A stretch of DNA of 64,000 nucleotides from Schistocephalus solidus (GCA_017591395.1 WEDG01004983.1:186001-250000), one strand, 5' to 3'; shown: positions 47,190-59,900, numbered from the stretch's first letter. Made by a program: numbers and translations. The notes: generated by a model not told the origin, from the sequence alone.

Positions 47190-48235
47190 TTTGAATGTGC
47201 AGCAGTCCATTTTGATTGGCTCTCTTCTCTTCCAATTTTCCCTATGGGTTTTGTACACGGCATCTAACGCAAAGTGTCGATTGATGCATGACTCATCGAA
47301 ATGCATGGCCTCAAGAAAATCTGGGCCTTTATTGAAGGGAAGGCTCCAACGATACGCCTTTTTTCAAAGGCAATGTTGTGTCCTGTATCAAGGCTATGTA
47401 GGGCCACTTTGGGACAAATGATCCTGCCTCTTAACCGCTCGTTCATGTTCGTGGATGCTTGTGGAGGCGGCTTTTTGTGTTTGGTCACAATATACGGTAT
47501 CACAGGTCTCGCACGGGATTTAATAGATGACTTCTTTTTTATCAAGATAGCAAATCCTATCTTTACGATGTACAAGCTGAGTGAGTAATGTAGTCATCGG
47601 TTCGTACGCCACTTTTATTTGGCGTTTCCGCAAGTGTCTTTCAACTTGTTCACACACATTCCTAATATAAGGAAGGATTCACCATGTATTTTTTGGGTGC
47701 CTGATTGGAACTACCTGGTTACCTTTCTTTGGGCACTTGTTATTTCATGCATCGACGTACAAAATAACTTGGGGTAACAAAATTATCGGAGAATAAATCA
47801 AATAAGTAATTGAATTCGGCTCGATTGTTTTCTTCGTAAGACCCATGTGTTTCTGCTCGATGTAGCAGACTATTGATGGCACTCCTCTTATGAGAGATTG
47901 GGCTGTTGTTCTCGTAGTGTATTATTACTTCCGCATATGTTTATTTGCGGTAAACAGATGTGTGTAATCTTCCGTCAGTCTTTTGTTGTAATAGAACATC
48001 CAGAAATGGAGTTTATTGGCAATTTTTTTTTCTCGAGAGGGAATTTGATTCCCGGAATGGTTGAGTTGATGGTGTTGTGGAGGGTTTCTAGTTGATCCTT
48101 TTTTAACGATAAAAAGTGTCATCGACATACCGACCCAAAACTTAGGGTCAACTAATGGAACATGCATGGAGAACTCCATGGAATTTCTAGAGAAATAGAG
48201 AGGAATCACAATCTCCACTGATGAGATAATCGTCT
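47190..48235 (-). pseudogene. PLE family C, thumb and GIY-YIG part
   Basis: Minus strand: VDPKFWV followed out of frame by YVDDTF (48130-48113), thumb KKIANKLHFW, then RLRGRIICPKVALHSLDTGH and AFEKRRIVGAFPS, aligned with the better PLE C at 63.0-64.0 kb (LDTGHLFGWEDTNIVGACPT). Several frameshifts. It meets a plus-strand PLE C palm head-to-head at about 48.24 kb. Confidence 0.75.
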
Positions 48236-48249
48236 CCCTTCATGTCATT

Positions 48250-48561
48250 TCTTTGTTCATATCCATACCTCTAGACATAGAAAGGCAGTCCACGGACGAA
48301 GTCCTAAAGTCATATGACATGAATTTTCCAAGAACTGCCTTACTTGAACTCATAGAACATTTGTTTAGAAAATGTTTTTCGTTCAAAAACAAATACTATC
48401 AACAACTAAAAGAAGCTCCGATGGGGTCACACATATCTGACTTCCTTGTCGAAGTGAAAATGAAGAAATTGAAATCTACGGTTCTTCCAATAGTTAACCC
48501 TACGTTTTGGGTACAGTATGTGGACGACACGTTTGTTCTCGTTAAAAAGGACCACCTATGA
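48250..48561 (+). pseudogene. PLE family C RT palm, inverted piece
   Basis: Plus strand: FISIPLDIERQSTDEVLKSY, EHLFRKCFSFKNKYYQQ, EAPMGSHISDFLVEV and FWVQYVDDTFVLVKKDHL, ending in TGA. The palm and the catalytic YVDD are present and open. The YVDD segment therefore occurs twice, once on each strand, within 450 bp. Confidence 0.8.
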
Positions 48562-51500
48562 AAAGCTCAAAAACACTATGAACTCAACCATTCAGGGTAT
48601 AAAATCCCCGCCCCTACCCCCCGGTCATCAACCTTTTATTAATTTCAGGTTTTGGCTTACCCATTTAAGCGTTTTAGTGATTCATTAACCCCTCTCATTT
48701 TTTCAGAATTGTCATTTTCTTTAGCGGATTTTGTATTCCATACGTGACTATTTGCCCTAGAAGTGTCTTTCGCATTCTTTGTTAAGAAAAGCAGTGGTCA
48801 AAGCCTCCACTCAATAAAAAAATTTGTTCCGACTCACAATGAGCCAATTCGTCACTGCCTAACTGATTAGCAAATGAGTATCTTCAACTCTTCCTAGCTG
48901 GATCATCATCATGACATCTGTCATCCAATGATACGTTCTGTTTTGCCGTTGCAGGCAGCGAGAATCGTTATTGCTGGCAGGAATGACCTCTGGTGATCTG
49001 CGCACCGACCAAGTTGCTTTCAGTGAATCCGACTATCGTTGTCTCCTTGTAATCAATCATGCATTCACCGAGTTGCAATGGCAAGCAGACTGTAGTTGGG
49101 TAGGGGTGCAGTGGTTTACAGGAAAAAAATTCTCGTTATGCGTGGTTCACTTCATGCACGCTACGCATGCATCAGACTTCATTCAAGGGACATTTAATAT
49201 CACACACGTGAGATGTGTCCTAAAGACCATATTAGGAAGGATTCATTTTTGTCAGACCTGTACTATCCCATCATTTGATAACCCTCTAAACCATGACACT
49301 TAGCTGGTCGTGATAGCACGTTTGGTTGGTTAAAATGAGGGACTTAACGCTTGATTTGGCCTCAATCGTCCTCCCTCTCTCTTTTCTTCCTCCGTATGTT
49401 GTTGCCCCGCCTGATGCAAAGAAGAAGTCAGTGTGTAAAAGGCAAACACAAAAAAAGTGGGTGCCTTGTTTCTGGAAACATTGACCAAAATTCTGAACTA
49501 TGATCTCTGTCAGAAGGGATCACTTAGTTGGGTTGCAATGTTGCTTGCCATACAGCATTATCCAAAAATATTTCAGTCAAACCAAGATGACGGCCTTTTA
49601 GTTCGCGTCTTTCCTGTCACCTGCCAAATTCCCAGTCGTTAACAGTATTTATTTAAAAGCATGCATTTATTCCAAAGAGTTTAGATGCTGTAGTAGGTTC
49701 GGCAAGAACATAGTATGTAAGCCAACTCAAGGAACAAAGTATAGGTCAGCATGAAATACGCGAACATGCTACAAACCAGCGTAATCCTAACTCTATCCAC
49801 TGTGCTCAATATGGTGAGCATTCGTTGCCGGTTAACACAATATTTCGTTGGCCTCCGGAGGACCGAAGTATTGGGTAAAATGGCAAATTTCCGAGAGGCG
49901 ACTATTAGGCTGCCGCAGGGGTTTAAAAACGCATCCGCTTTATTTTGACAATGAAAGATTGCTCAGAGTAGGCCTCATTTTTACTCTCGCCAAGGATCCG
50001 TTTAAAGGTGGATCAGGTCACCTAGGAAGTATATAGCACATACTGTTCAGCATGAAGTAAAGCCAAAGGGTCTCGCAATCAACAAACTTGTCGGGCCAAA
50101 TACTATTGTGCGACCCTATTTACCCAGCAAAGAATGCTAACCCTAGCGAAAACAATGCATTAGGATAGGGTTGGAGTACTCCTTTTCTCCATTAAGCCAC
50201 ATCCATAAAAATCCTATTACCACTGGTCCTGTATTACTCGCTGACCTATCCTTTGTTGCCTGAATTTGGTCACATATTACGCCCTCGCCATACATTCAAG
50301 CTGATATCGTCCTTCTAGATGAGAAATCGAGCGTTTATATGCAGGACTTATGAGCCGATCAAAGCGCAACCTGTTCTGATCGGTGGCGAGTGAAGGGCCA
50401 CCCGAGAGATCAGGAAATACTACAAAAAGGCTAAAAGGTTCGCAATCTTCTCGTTTACCTGCTAGTGCCATGGGCTAGAAGGCACGAAGGACCGCCGACT
50501 GGTCTGCAGGTTAAAAGGCAGAATTGCATAGACAATTTTTTTCTATACCAAAAGTTCGACAAAAAGAAGCTTCCTGACCAATCGCCTGGTACACAGATTG
50601 GTCTCTGTCTTTACGTAGACTACCTCAGTCTGCTCCATGCCGCATTCATATACGGAAATAGATATATATGCGAGCACCATCTGCTCTTTGTTAATAACGA
50701 GTTCGAAGTTTGAAGAAATAGCGGCAACGTGGTTTATGCTCTGCTGCGCGCATGGATCGACCGTGATGTTCATTGCGCTATTTCCTACGAACAAAAAATA
50801 ATCAGCACTGGTCTCGGTCACTTCAGTTTCAGCATGCAGATTTTTAATGCTGAACGGGTTCTCATTGGTTCTGAGGCTGGTATTGACTCAAGACCTCTCG
50901 TTACAGTAGGCGTCCAACAAAATGCAAGATAACGTGAGTCGAAAGGGTGTGGAAGCGGGTATACAATTCGGCTGCCGAGACCAATATATTGTTAATGGTG
51001 CACGCCACTTTGACGTCATACAGTTCTAAACATCTGTCTTAGTCGCAGCGGACATCAGTATTAATAGTTGAGGCACAGGTCGTGAGTAGGAGGGTGACGT
51101 TCTGTGCAGATATGTTCCAGAGAAGTCACCGTAGGTAGTGATCGCTTGCCGATCACTAGAGCTGGTCACGATGATACACCTATGCGGAATTTTTACAAGG
51201 TTGTGATCCATCGTCTTAAGTATATTTTAAAACCTGATGTACGGTTGCGCTGTAGAAACGCTTTAATTGTATAGGTTTGTCATACAGGTACAATCTACAA
51301 ATTGCCTACTAGAGATTTCAAAACTGCCAATTATCTTTTGCGTGCCAAATATTGGCATCGTCTGTGTGCACAAAGATAGAAACGCGAAAAACAATTATAA
51401 GGTGGTAAGGAGTACAAAAGCTGGAAAAATTTAAGCGGTGGTAGAAATGACATTTTATATGTATGTATTTGTACTTAGTTTACTAACCTAAAGGAAGTCC

Positions 51501-53859
51501 CAGGCACCTTAGGCTAAATGGCAGGTACTCGTTTTGTTCCTTTGTGTCGACAAGTATCAAGGCAGTTGTGGTAAGTTTACTTTTTTGGGAAACTTAGACA
51601 ATCCTATAAAAAACACTGGGATGAGGCCTTCGCACAGAAAAAATGGCAGAATTTGGAGGCTTTCTGTGAAACCCCATTATTAGGGGTCTAGCTGTACTGC
51701 GAGAAATGTTGTCTGAAGATTGACGGCGGAAAGCCGGGAAATTTCATTTCTAGAAACTCGATCGTGTCCGAGAATTTCAAACACCAAAATAAAGCATTAA
51801 TATTCAAGAAACTAAATTGTGACGGATTTTATTGGCGTGGAAAATTCACCCATGGCAGGACGTGTAAAAAACATATCCCTTGTCCAGGAGGTAGCCAGGC
51901 AAGGCCGTGTGAGGTTCGGTTAAACAAAAATAAAGCACCCGAGCAGCCGTCGGGCTCGATATCCGCCTTTGAAAAGACAAACAGTAAACCTTTAGAGATT
52001 TTTCAATCAGGTGCTAAGGGACACTTTGTTTACGTAAAAGATATCCGTTGCAATGCTTCAGACACAATGCGACCCTGGAGAGTATTTGCAGAAAAGTTAG
52101 ACTGCATGCGCTATTCTATGAAAGAGTCCCATTTAAACTAGTTATAGCAGGCACAGGAATGGTGTCAAATAGTTTCGCTGGCAAAAATTGCTTCCGGGTG
52201 ATGGGAGGTAAAGAGAAAAGCTAACCTTCGAAGTTGTTGTCGGTGCCACTGAAGTTCGACGTATGCAACAGAAGACAAGTGTTGATATCGCGGCCATGAA
52301 GTGGTGGCTTATTTGTTTTTAAATAAAAAGAAATATTATCGTTTTAATGGAGAGCGAATAATGAGCTTTTTGTAAAAAAAGTGGTTACAATCTAAAAGCA
52401 CTGAGCATGACAATTGGAAAACTGGGGATTGGCAAAAGTAATGCCATTCTGGCATAGCAAGAGGACTCGGCGTGCACTACCCTACTACAGATAACTTCCT
52501 TAAAAAATCCCTATGCATCCTATTAACCAGGAGCATTGTATCTTTTCTAAAACAATCCCGCTGATATTGAAGTGACTTAGACGTAAAAGCAAACGAGAAC
52601 TCAACCGCTCTCAATTTACATACTATACCAAATATTCACCATCCGGTCTTCATATGCATACTGCTCGATTGACTATTCACGTATTTGTGACGGCCTGTCA
52701 AAAAACCAAACAAGTAAATTGTACTTTGAACCACTTTATCGCCCAAGCTTCGATAAATATGTCAGAATGCACCTTCTTTGAGCTTTGTGTCCAAACACGA
52801 GTTCCCCCGAATTTTGTTGATTCTCTGACTCAGCCCACGAATGGGTGTCCGCTGGTGTTTTTCATTCGGCCTTTCAGATAAAAAAACGCCGGTTAACTAA
52901 TGTATTTAAAAAATACATCGAGAAACCCGAAAATCCCAAGGGATTTTCTTGCTTTTACGGACGTCTGGAGTTTGCCAAATTCGCCTGACGCCAAAAAGCG
53001 CAAAGTAACAGTAGAAAAGAAATGTTTTCCTACTACTCAGAAAATGCGTGTTTGTACTGAATCTACTAGTCATAATTCAAATTTTTTTACTCAAGGTCCA
53101 ACCTCTCGGTATCTGCGACGTTTATACCCAGGAAATCAAGTGAATTTATCATTACTGTGATCAACCGCATATCAATTCGAGTAAAAGCGTACCATTTTGA
53201 AAAGAATGGCTCTCATACTGCATATTACAGTAATTTTTGGAGGATATTTCACTAGATAATTATCTGGAAATAATTTTCAAACTCTACTACAGTTCAACTG
53301 TTTTCGTATTTTACTTGCACGTAAATGCATTTTTACTGTAAAGCTACTCTTTCAACATGAAGTTTACGTTTTAATAAACAAATACAATCTTTTTAACTAG
53401 ATAAAATGAATTCCAACAATGCTTTCCTCCTTATATTTAGTTAACCATCGTTAATTTTTAAATGGGTGTTTGGGTTTATTCACTCGGGCCAACTAGATCG
53501 TTATTAGGGATGTATGCCTAGTTTGGGTCATTTTGTATTGACTGCAGGTTGCTCGAGCAATCTCCTTTTTTTACAATTAAATCTGTTCTGGTAGTTAATG
53601 GTCTTTTAACTATCATCCACTAAAGGACATAGATCATTTGGGAACTTCGGCAGAGAACGCTACGGACGGAACGATGAACATTTTGCGTATGGCATTTAAC
53701 TTCAATCTTGGAAACAGTAAGTCTTCTGAACCAATCTGGTTTATAGTGAGAAAGAATGAATACATTGACGGACGGCACCGGTCGGAAGCGAGAACAAGTA
53801 CCGACACAACTCCAGCATCACTGGTAACCTTCTGACAAATTCGCGGGGGTTGTAGCTAT
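48562..53859. other. WDR6 intron stretch without recognised features
   Basis: Open frames at 48971-49303 and 51764-52141 (110 and 125 codons, plus strand) have no recognised motif. A short LPQGFKNASALF at 49910-49945 resembles an LTR-type RT motif but stands alone. Confidence 0.3.
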
Positions 53860-53940
53860 TCCTGTATTCAAACTCCAACTTTAAACTCTACCTTGAATTT
53901 AATCCTGACCCAAACCCCAACTTTAACTCCAGCCGGACAA
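53860..53940. repeat. decayed AACCC-type tract
   Basis: Run of CCTGACCCAAACCCCAACTT-type words, like those at 37.45-38.05 kb. Confidence 0.35.
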
Positions 53941-53980
53941 AATCAACATTCTCCTCCAAAGACCCGCGAAACCTCTCAAA

Positions 53981-54080
53981 AGCACTAGCGAAAAAGGAAA
54001 AGAAAGCGCGAAAGCACTAGCGAAAAAGCACTAGCAAAAGCACTAGCGAAAAAGGAAAAGAAAGCGCGAAAGCGCTAACC
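53981..54080 (+). repeat. tandem AGCACTAGCGAAAA repeat
   Basis: Four units of AGCACTAGC(G)AAAA, two of them extended by AGGAAAAGAAAGCGCG, plus a diverged AGCGCTAACC end. The two long units are identical over about 30 bases. Confidence 0.85.
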
Positions 54081-54870
54081 ACGAAAAAAATTTAACTTTT
54101 GCTCCCCAAACCACCTCCAAACCACCAAGCGCAGGCTCCGTAGCATGATTGAACAGATTTTGATTGCCACAAATGCAATATTATTAAGACTCAATGACTA
54201 TCTCGGTTACGCCAAGCAAATTTGCTCTGACATGAGGTGCTGAAAGCATAACAATTACATGAAACACCATAAATTCCGCCTAGTATTCACAGTCTTTATA
54301 AAGTAAATTTTCAGACAGTATGTATACGGCCTTAACGCCCCTACTGTTCCTTAATATAGCGGTCTCCAGTAGCTGGCATCACCCACGTATAACTTATGTA
54401 CATTTTTCATTATAACTGCGTGTCCCGTCCCGTTCCTATTATTCCGATCAAAAAGGACGTCCTTTTAACGGACGAAGCGTTAGCCATAATCAGATAAAAG
54501 AGAAGCGTTATCGTAAATAAGCCCCACATTATCGCAGCAAAATTTGCCATTGTATGAAAATACTGCTAAATAGATCATGTTGTTTTAGTTCGAGTTCTGC
54601 TCAACGCAGATTTCAACAAAAAACTGTGGCGGTGGTGGTGGTGGAGGAGGACGACGACGACAACGAGGAGGAGGAGGACTAAAGTAGGCTGTCACCGCTT
54701 CCAGTGTGATGAAGGCTAACGGCTCAAGACATTGGCAACAGCCACTTTCAGCAACGGCAAACGATTTGGCAACAACAAAAAAGTAAACTTAAATAACTCG
54801 TAATGGCTCTTTAGTAAAGTGGAGCACATATAACAACGCTAATTCATAGAAGACGCTTCGAAAACCTTAC
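54081..54870. other. intron stretch with GGN simple repeat
   Basis: A (GGT)n/(GAC)n/(GAG)n triplet run lies at 54630-54680. Otherwise no feature before the WDR6 donor. Confidence 0.4.
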
Positions 54871-55137
54871 CACAAGATACAGCGTGGAATGCGTGGCGGT
54901 GTGGTCGTTTTGGGCTGAAGTGGGCTCGGGATGCCGCAAATCGTGTGCATCAGATACTGACACCAGGATTTTGTCCTTTTGGATAGCGCAGAAGATGTAG
55001 GTTGGGACAGGCGCTGGAAGTAAGGCAAAGTCCCAGGCCCGATTCCTACCGGCGCAGTTTACCCTAAAGTGCATACGACCGGCTGACATTACGGCGGTCG
55101 AATCCGGTGGCGTCACTTCGGCCGCAACAAAATCTGT
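54871..55137 (-). CDS. WDR6: WDR6 exon with the conserved N-C-x-G-R-x-R-x-W-D motif
   Basis: Second visible exon of WDR6, 267 bp and exactly 89 codons, phase 0 at both ends. The acceptor is a T-rich tract ending TTTCAG and the donor is GTG|GTAAGG, both strong. The translation starts TDFVAAEV, has the landmark VNCAGRNRAWDFAL and continues IFCAIQKDKILVSV. In WDR6 proteins the same order is seen: an EFVVW-like strand, a C-G-G-x-H-R-W-like motif, then a strand with K-D. It joins the previous exon without frame shift (GFSS to TDFVAAEV). The intron on its 5' side is 6.3 kb and full of retroelements. No exon was found in the 14.5 kb between here and the next exon, although the phases demand one. Confidence 0.8.
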
Positions 55138-55599
55138 CTGAAATCAATGCAAAAGAAGGAAGGGTAGTTATTGGCAGAGTGGTATCAGCAGTAAAAAGGT
55201 GACAACATAACACGTAGAAGGCCGGCTTTAAAAACCTCACAACTAAGACTGCTAGCTGACTGGTGCGGAGGAGGGAAGAAGATTGATTATCGTGGCAATT
55301 AGCCTGAGAGCAAACCCACACTTTTCATTAAGGATTTCGGCTGGTTGAGACGAAGCACAGGACATAGATTTTATGGCATGAGCCAGCATGAACAGCAAAT
55401 CAACAACAGCTCAGTTTACACCGATAGGTTTACGACCGGAAGTCTACACCTGGGCAGTTTAAGGAACCCATTGACTATAGAGGACGTTCGGTAGGTATGT
55501 GCTATCTCGTGATTGAAATTCTAAAATAGAAAAGAGTACTCAATGAGAGTTGTAAATTTGATTACTGTACAACAAAATTCCAAGCCATTTCAGTTACAT

Positions 55600-56120
55600 C
55601 AGGATGCTGGCTTTTGAAATAGTTTCTGTCCTGACAATTGCGAAACTACATTATGTAAAAAATGCTAACTTAAGTGATATGCAGGTTTTCCCATCGATTT
55701 TCACTGCATAAAAAGATTTTTCAACTTATTTGGTAAAAATGTGGTTTTCTATATTTATAATAAAATAAGGATTAGGTTTCGGCTTTTAAAAAGTTTCTAA
55801 TTATGAGATTTTTAGGATCACTAAATGCCCATTCAAAGCCACTTGTAGTCTGGAAACCTTGAATGTAAGCGTCGCACGGGTTCAAAATTATTCGAACATT
55901 AATATTTTTTAAAAAACCAAACAAATAATTTCATGTAGCAGAAATTATGAAGAGGAAGCACTCTGCTACTAAATCAGTACAAGAAGGAGTGTGCTTATGC
56001 ATGTTTTCTATAAGGTATATTTGAATTGATAAGGGTCTCGAAAATCAATTGGAAAAACTAATATTAAGTAGGCGCATTGTAGCTAGCGTATATTTTTCAT
56101 ACAGCCGGAGGGAGACTAGT
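55600..56120 (+). repeat. dispersed AT-rich repeat, copy 3
   Basis: Shares TGTTGGCTTTTGAA-like (55603) with 9583, and TGCATGTTTTCTATAAGG plus TCGAAAATCAATT (55990-56050) with 23.26 and 10.15 kb. The shared order suggests one element about 500 bp long. Confidence 0.45.
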
Positions 56121-57384
56121 CCTGACGTCCTGGGAGTATGCTACACAATTAAAATAACAAGCCTACGTAAGTAATCCTTTCTTATCGAAAAGGAACTTCA
56201 GCATTTCGGTTGACATTCGATGTAATAACACAGCTACTGCAAATGGCATATTGCTACTTCTGTAGAGCGAAAATTGTTACAGCAGCTTCGGGTGCATTTA
56301 TGTCGAGGCAAGCTGATGGATTCGGAGCATTCTTTACGTAATAAAACCTCAAATAAGGCGCACACATTCTCTGACCCTCCTGACACCCATCGGCAGACTA
56401 CTCGGATGTCGAACAAATGCAAGGCATGCCGGCAACCTGAGAAGGACATCTTGTTCTGATCTGTTGAAGTTGCATTGCACAAAGTCGAAGCACTAACTTT
56501 CCTTTGAAGTCCGCAACAAAGGAGATAAACGAGCAGTCGACAACTAATGCACACATAGCACAATAACATCATATCGAGCAATTAGTATTTTGCACTCTTT
56601 AACGACCTTCAAAAGGTCAGAGTTCAGCCCTGGCAAGATAAACAAGAAGATGAAATGGTGAAAATGAGTAGTGCATGATTCACTGGGTCTGTTTAAATGG
56701 AGAGGACTATGATCTAGGGTTCTAGCGTTGTCAACAGAGAGGTCGCTAAGCACAAAAACGCGAAACGCGTATCTAATATGGGATTCGTCCGAATGAGAAG
56801 GGACGTTATAATCGGTTGGCTACATAGGCCCTTGTTGCAAATCGTACTACATGTACCAAGAAAAAGGCGCACATAAGAAAGTCAAAACCATGTTGTCAAA
56901 TGCTCACGCATGATGCAAAAATATCCTAGATTCCAAAAGCGGATCTCGAACGAAAATAAAAGACTGATGAAGCGATCGGTATTCTCCGTAAGCTACACCT
57001 TGGGACTTTGCACTTCAATACATGGAGTCTCCACATCCACATCATATAACTTCTTCAGTTCAGTTTATTAAGGGAAAGATAGGCAACGCCTTTGCACACC
57101 CTCTTGGTTACAGTATGGCTAAAAAGCCTCTGGTACTTCATGAAAATGTAAAAAGTTGGTTTACATAATAGCGTGCTGAAAATAAGCAGCTGTTGGGTAA
57201 TCAAAGAGAGCAAACATAAACGTGTACTCACATAATACTAGGAACATGACGAAATTATATTGTTGTTGACAAGATTCTCGTGAGTGAGGCATATGCGATG
57301 AGTTTGATAAAAATAAAAATGCTATAAAATGGTACTGAAATATAGAAAGTAGTATTTTAATAATAAGAGTGGTAAAACTGGCAC
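56121..57384. other. intron stretch without recognised features
   Basis: A minus-strand open frame at 56581-56234 (115 codons, Cys-rich) has no recognised motif. Confidence 0.3.
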
Positions 57385-59290
57385 GTGACTAAGAAGATCT
57401 GGGGATATTATAGTGGGCACTACTACACTGATCCAGGTTTTTCTTAAAAAGCTCAACGGAAGTATTCATAACAACATCCAGAGTCAGAGCATTCCAAGCG
57501 TCGATCGCTCTCTTGGAGAAGAACTTTCGTGTATCCGGTCTGGCCCCAGTCACACGTAATTTGAGTGGATGACCTATCAAGTTCGTGGTTGTTGCTAACT
57601 GGAAGAAGTCTCCAGGTACGAGGCAGCAGCCCTGACCGCATACGATACGGAATGTTTGAATCAGGTCCCCCCAAGGGAAAGAGATCAAGGTAAGGGTAAT
57701 GAGCCCTGTCCAGTCACAAGTTTGGTTGCACGCCTTTGAACCTTTTCGATGATATTGAGATCCGTCGCGGTCCAGGATCTCCAAGCTTGGAAAGTGAACT
57801 CTAATTGCGGCCGCACAAAAGTTCGAAAGACTTTGGCAAAACAGTCTTTATCAAAGGCAGAGAAAGCAAGCTTGAAAAGGTACAGGGCTGACATCTCAGA
57901 CTTGGCTACCTTTGAACAATGCAGCGGGGTTTAAGAGAGCTCGAGAACCACACTCTCAAGTCCTTCTGCGCGTATACTTCTTGCAATGGTTTACCATTCA
58001 GACAGTAATCCATGAGATTCAGAGTGCTAGTTCTACCGACTCGTAGAATAGTGCATTCATTCTCATTGAACGGAAAAAGGAAGTCCTTTGACCATGTTTA
58101 GGTTTTCATGCAAAGGCTTTAAGTCAGCTGCATTTATGATGGCCCTCCATAGCTTAATATCATCCGCAAACATGGCGAAATCACAATCCAGTTCATTGAC
58201 GCAGTCGTTGACGTACAAAGTGAACAGGGTGGGGCCAAGAACGGAGCCCTGGGGAACACCACTTTCAACCGCAACCTCCGCCGTCTGCTGGTTACCGACA
58301 TGGACGGTTTGAGAGTGACTAAATAAGAAGCTTTTGATCCATCTCAGGAGATTACCCCTAATGCCTGTTCGGTTGAGTTTGTCTAGGAGTCACTAGCGTG
58401 GGAAACTATCAAATGCATTCTTAAAGTCAATGTAGACTCCGTGCAGCGCATTTCCTTCATCTACTGCTCGCGTCCAATGTTCCAAGCAATAGAGCAAGTT
58501 CGTTACGTCAGATTTGCCACTTCGGAATCCATGCTGCGCATCGGATAATAATTTATGCTGCTCTAAGAAGTGCATTAGCTCTCGCTTTATTACTTTTCCA
58601 TGAATTTTGCAGCAGATCGAGGTGAGGCTAATTAGTCTGTAATTATTTGCGGAGACCTTGCTGTAGTGGTGCGATTCGTGCAGATTTCCAATCAGCAGGT
58701 AACGTGCCGGCTTCGAACGAGGTTTGGAAAAGCCTGGACAACGGTTTGGCCAGTTCCGCAGCGAGTTCCTTTAGTAACTTTGGCGGTATATCATCTGGAC
58801 CCGGTGATTAAGACTCATTTAGAGCCAACAGCTCTTTACGAACATTTGCCTCGTCGAAAGATACAGGCTCTATTGTTGGACTCTCATCTAAGTCATAGTC
58901 GGGAGGATTAAATGCGCTTCCACTCGTAAAGATGGATTTAAAGAATTCTGAAAGGTACTCTGCATTTTGCTTCATCCTCACTAATCTCTAGGTTTTCGCT
59001 AGTCTTTAGTAAGGGAACTGGGCCCCTGTTACGCGTGCTCCTTCTTATTTAGTTGTAGAATAACTTCGGATTTTCCACTGCACGGTTCAACAGGCCTTTT
59101 TCGATGTCTTGTCGTGTTCTGAGAATAAGCCGTTTAACTTTGTTCCTTCGTACCTTGTATGTGTTTATGGACGCAGGATTCTCATCAGCGAGTGATTTCT
59201 TCCACAACCTCCGATTTTTATTCACTTATTTTTTTTTCAACGTTTGATTCAGTTACTGGGGCCTGGTATCCAGTCTCTTACGTGAAATCG
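57385..59290 (-). mobile_element. CR1-like non-LTR retrotransposon, 5'-truncated
   Basis: The minus strand carries the linker and RT through to the C-terminus. It lies in the same orientation as WDR6 in its intron. The endonuclease is not seen; the left end is near the C-terminal codons at 57392. Unlike the other non-LTR element here it has no zinc fingers. Confidence 0.85.
57392..59280 (-). pseudogene. CR1-like reverse transcriptase
   Basis: Linker LWKKSLADENPASINTYK, RRNKVKRLILRTRQDIEKGL; then ELAAELAKPLSRLFQTSFEA and GTLPADWKSARI, a frameshift, NNYRLISLTSICCKI, LLSDAQHGFRSGKSDVTNLL, GVYIDFKNAFDSFPR, two adjacent stops, GIRGNLLRWIKSFL, ESGVPQGSVLGPTLFTLYVN, FAMFADDIKLWRAI (FADD at 58170-58159). 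The C-terminus is FVRPQLEFTFQAWRSW, ATTTNLIGHPLKLRVTGARP and RAIDAWNALTLDVV. The catalytic residues are intact, but stops and shifts inactivate it. Confidence 0.85.
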
Positions 59291-59392
59291 GGCAGTAGTT
59301 GCTAAGGAGAATATGCAATAACTCACTGAACCATTCTCAATTCTCGGTCACATTGCCGTATGCATTCGATTATGCAGATGAAAAGCTTAACG

Positions 59393-59900
59393 AATAGAAG
59401 CGAAGAGGCGAGTTCCAGGAAGTAGTCGCAAAGAAGTAGACATGATCACTGGAACAAGAGCTTTATTAGCCTGACGTTTCGGATCATCTCTCGAATCCAC
59501 TCTCAGAGACAGGGTCAGATAAGGGTATGGGATCGCGCAGGTTTCGCAGCATGTATAAGATGTAGGTGCAAGGCCACTACAGGCCTAGCAACATTGGCAT
59601 TTCCCGAGTGCATCGAAGAGAGCTTCAGGTGGTGGTGTGATAGTTCTCTGACCGGCCAGCTACTGCAGTATGCAGTTGGCATGCTGTTGCTGTGCGCCAG
59701 CGTACTTGTCAAGATTATCGGTTCCCACGCGCATCACACGTGGTGCAATGATGGCCCGCAGTCGAGTTGCTGACTGCCAGATTTCGTCCTCCATTCCAGC
59801 TCTTTGGTAATTTGGCTCGCCGACATTGGCACCAGGAGCAGTGGCCATCCGCGCGTTCTCCACGTGGCTAACTTCTTTGCCCAGGCAAAGCCTCACCGAA
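59393..59900 (-). mobile_element. PLE B 3' tail, 5'-truncated
   Basis: Minus strand HVENARMATAPGANVGEPNY region followed by a tail equal in order to 44160-43790, ending in AGAAGCG at 59397. Contains a hammerhead-like motif and AATAAA. Confidence 0.7.
59475..59510 (-). ncRNA. hammerhead-like motif, PLE B tail (mutated core)
   Basis: Minus strand CUGAGAG (59506-59500), helix II GGAU-C/GAUCC, GAAA (59480-59477), CGUC, then AATAAA. The core deviates from CUGANGA at two bases. Confidence 0.4.

Noticed and set aside
49748..50036. LTR-type (gypsy) reverse transcriptase fragment based on LPQGFKNASALF
   Set aside because: A single short motif with no second RT motif, protease, integrase or LTR nearby; could be chance.
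51764..52141. Protein-coding gene in the 125-codon open frame
   Set aside because: No domain, no convincing splice or start context, and AT-rich intronic surroundings; consistent with chance.
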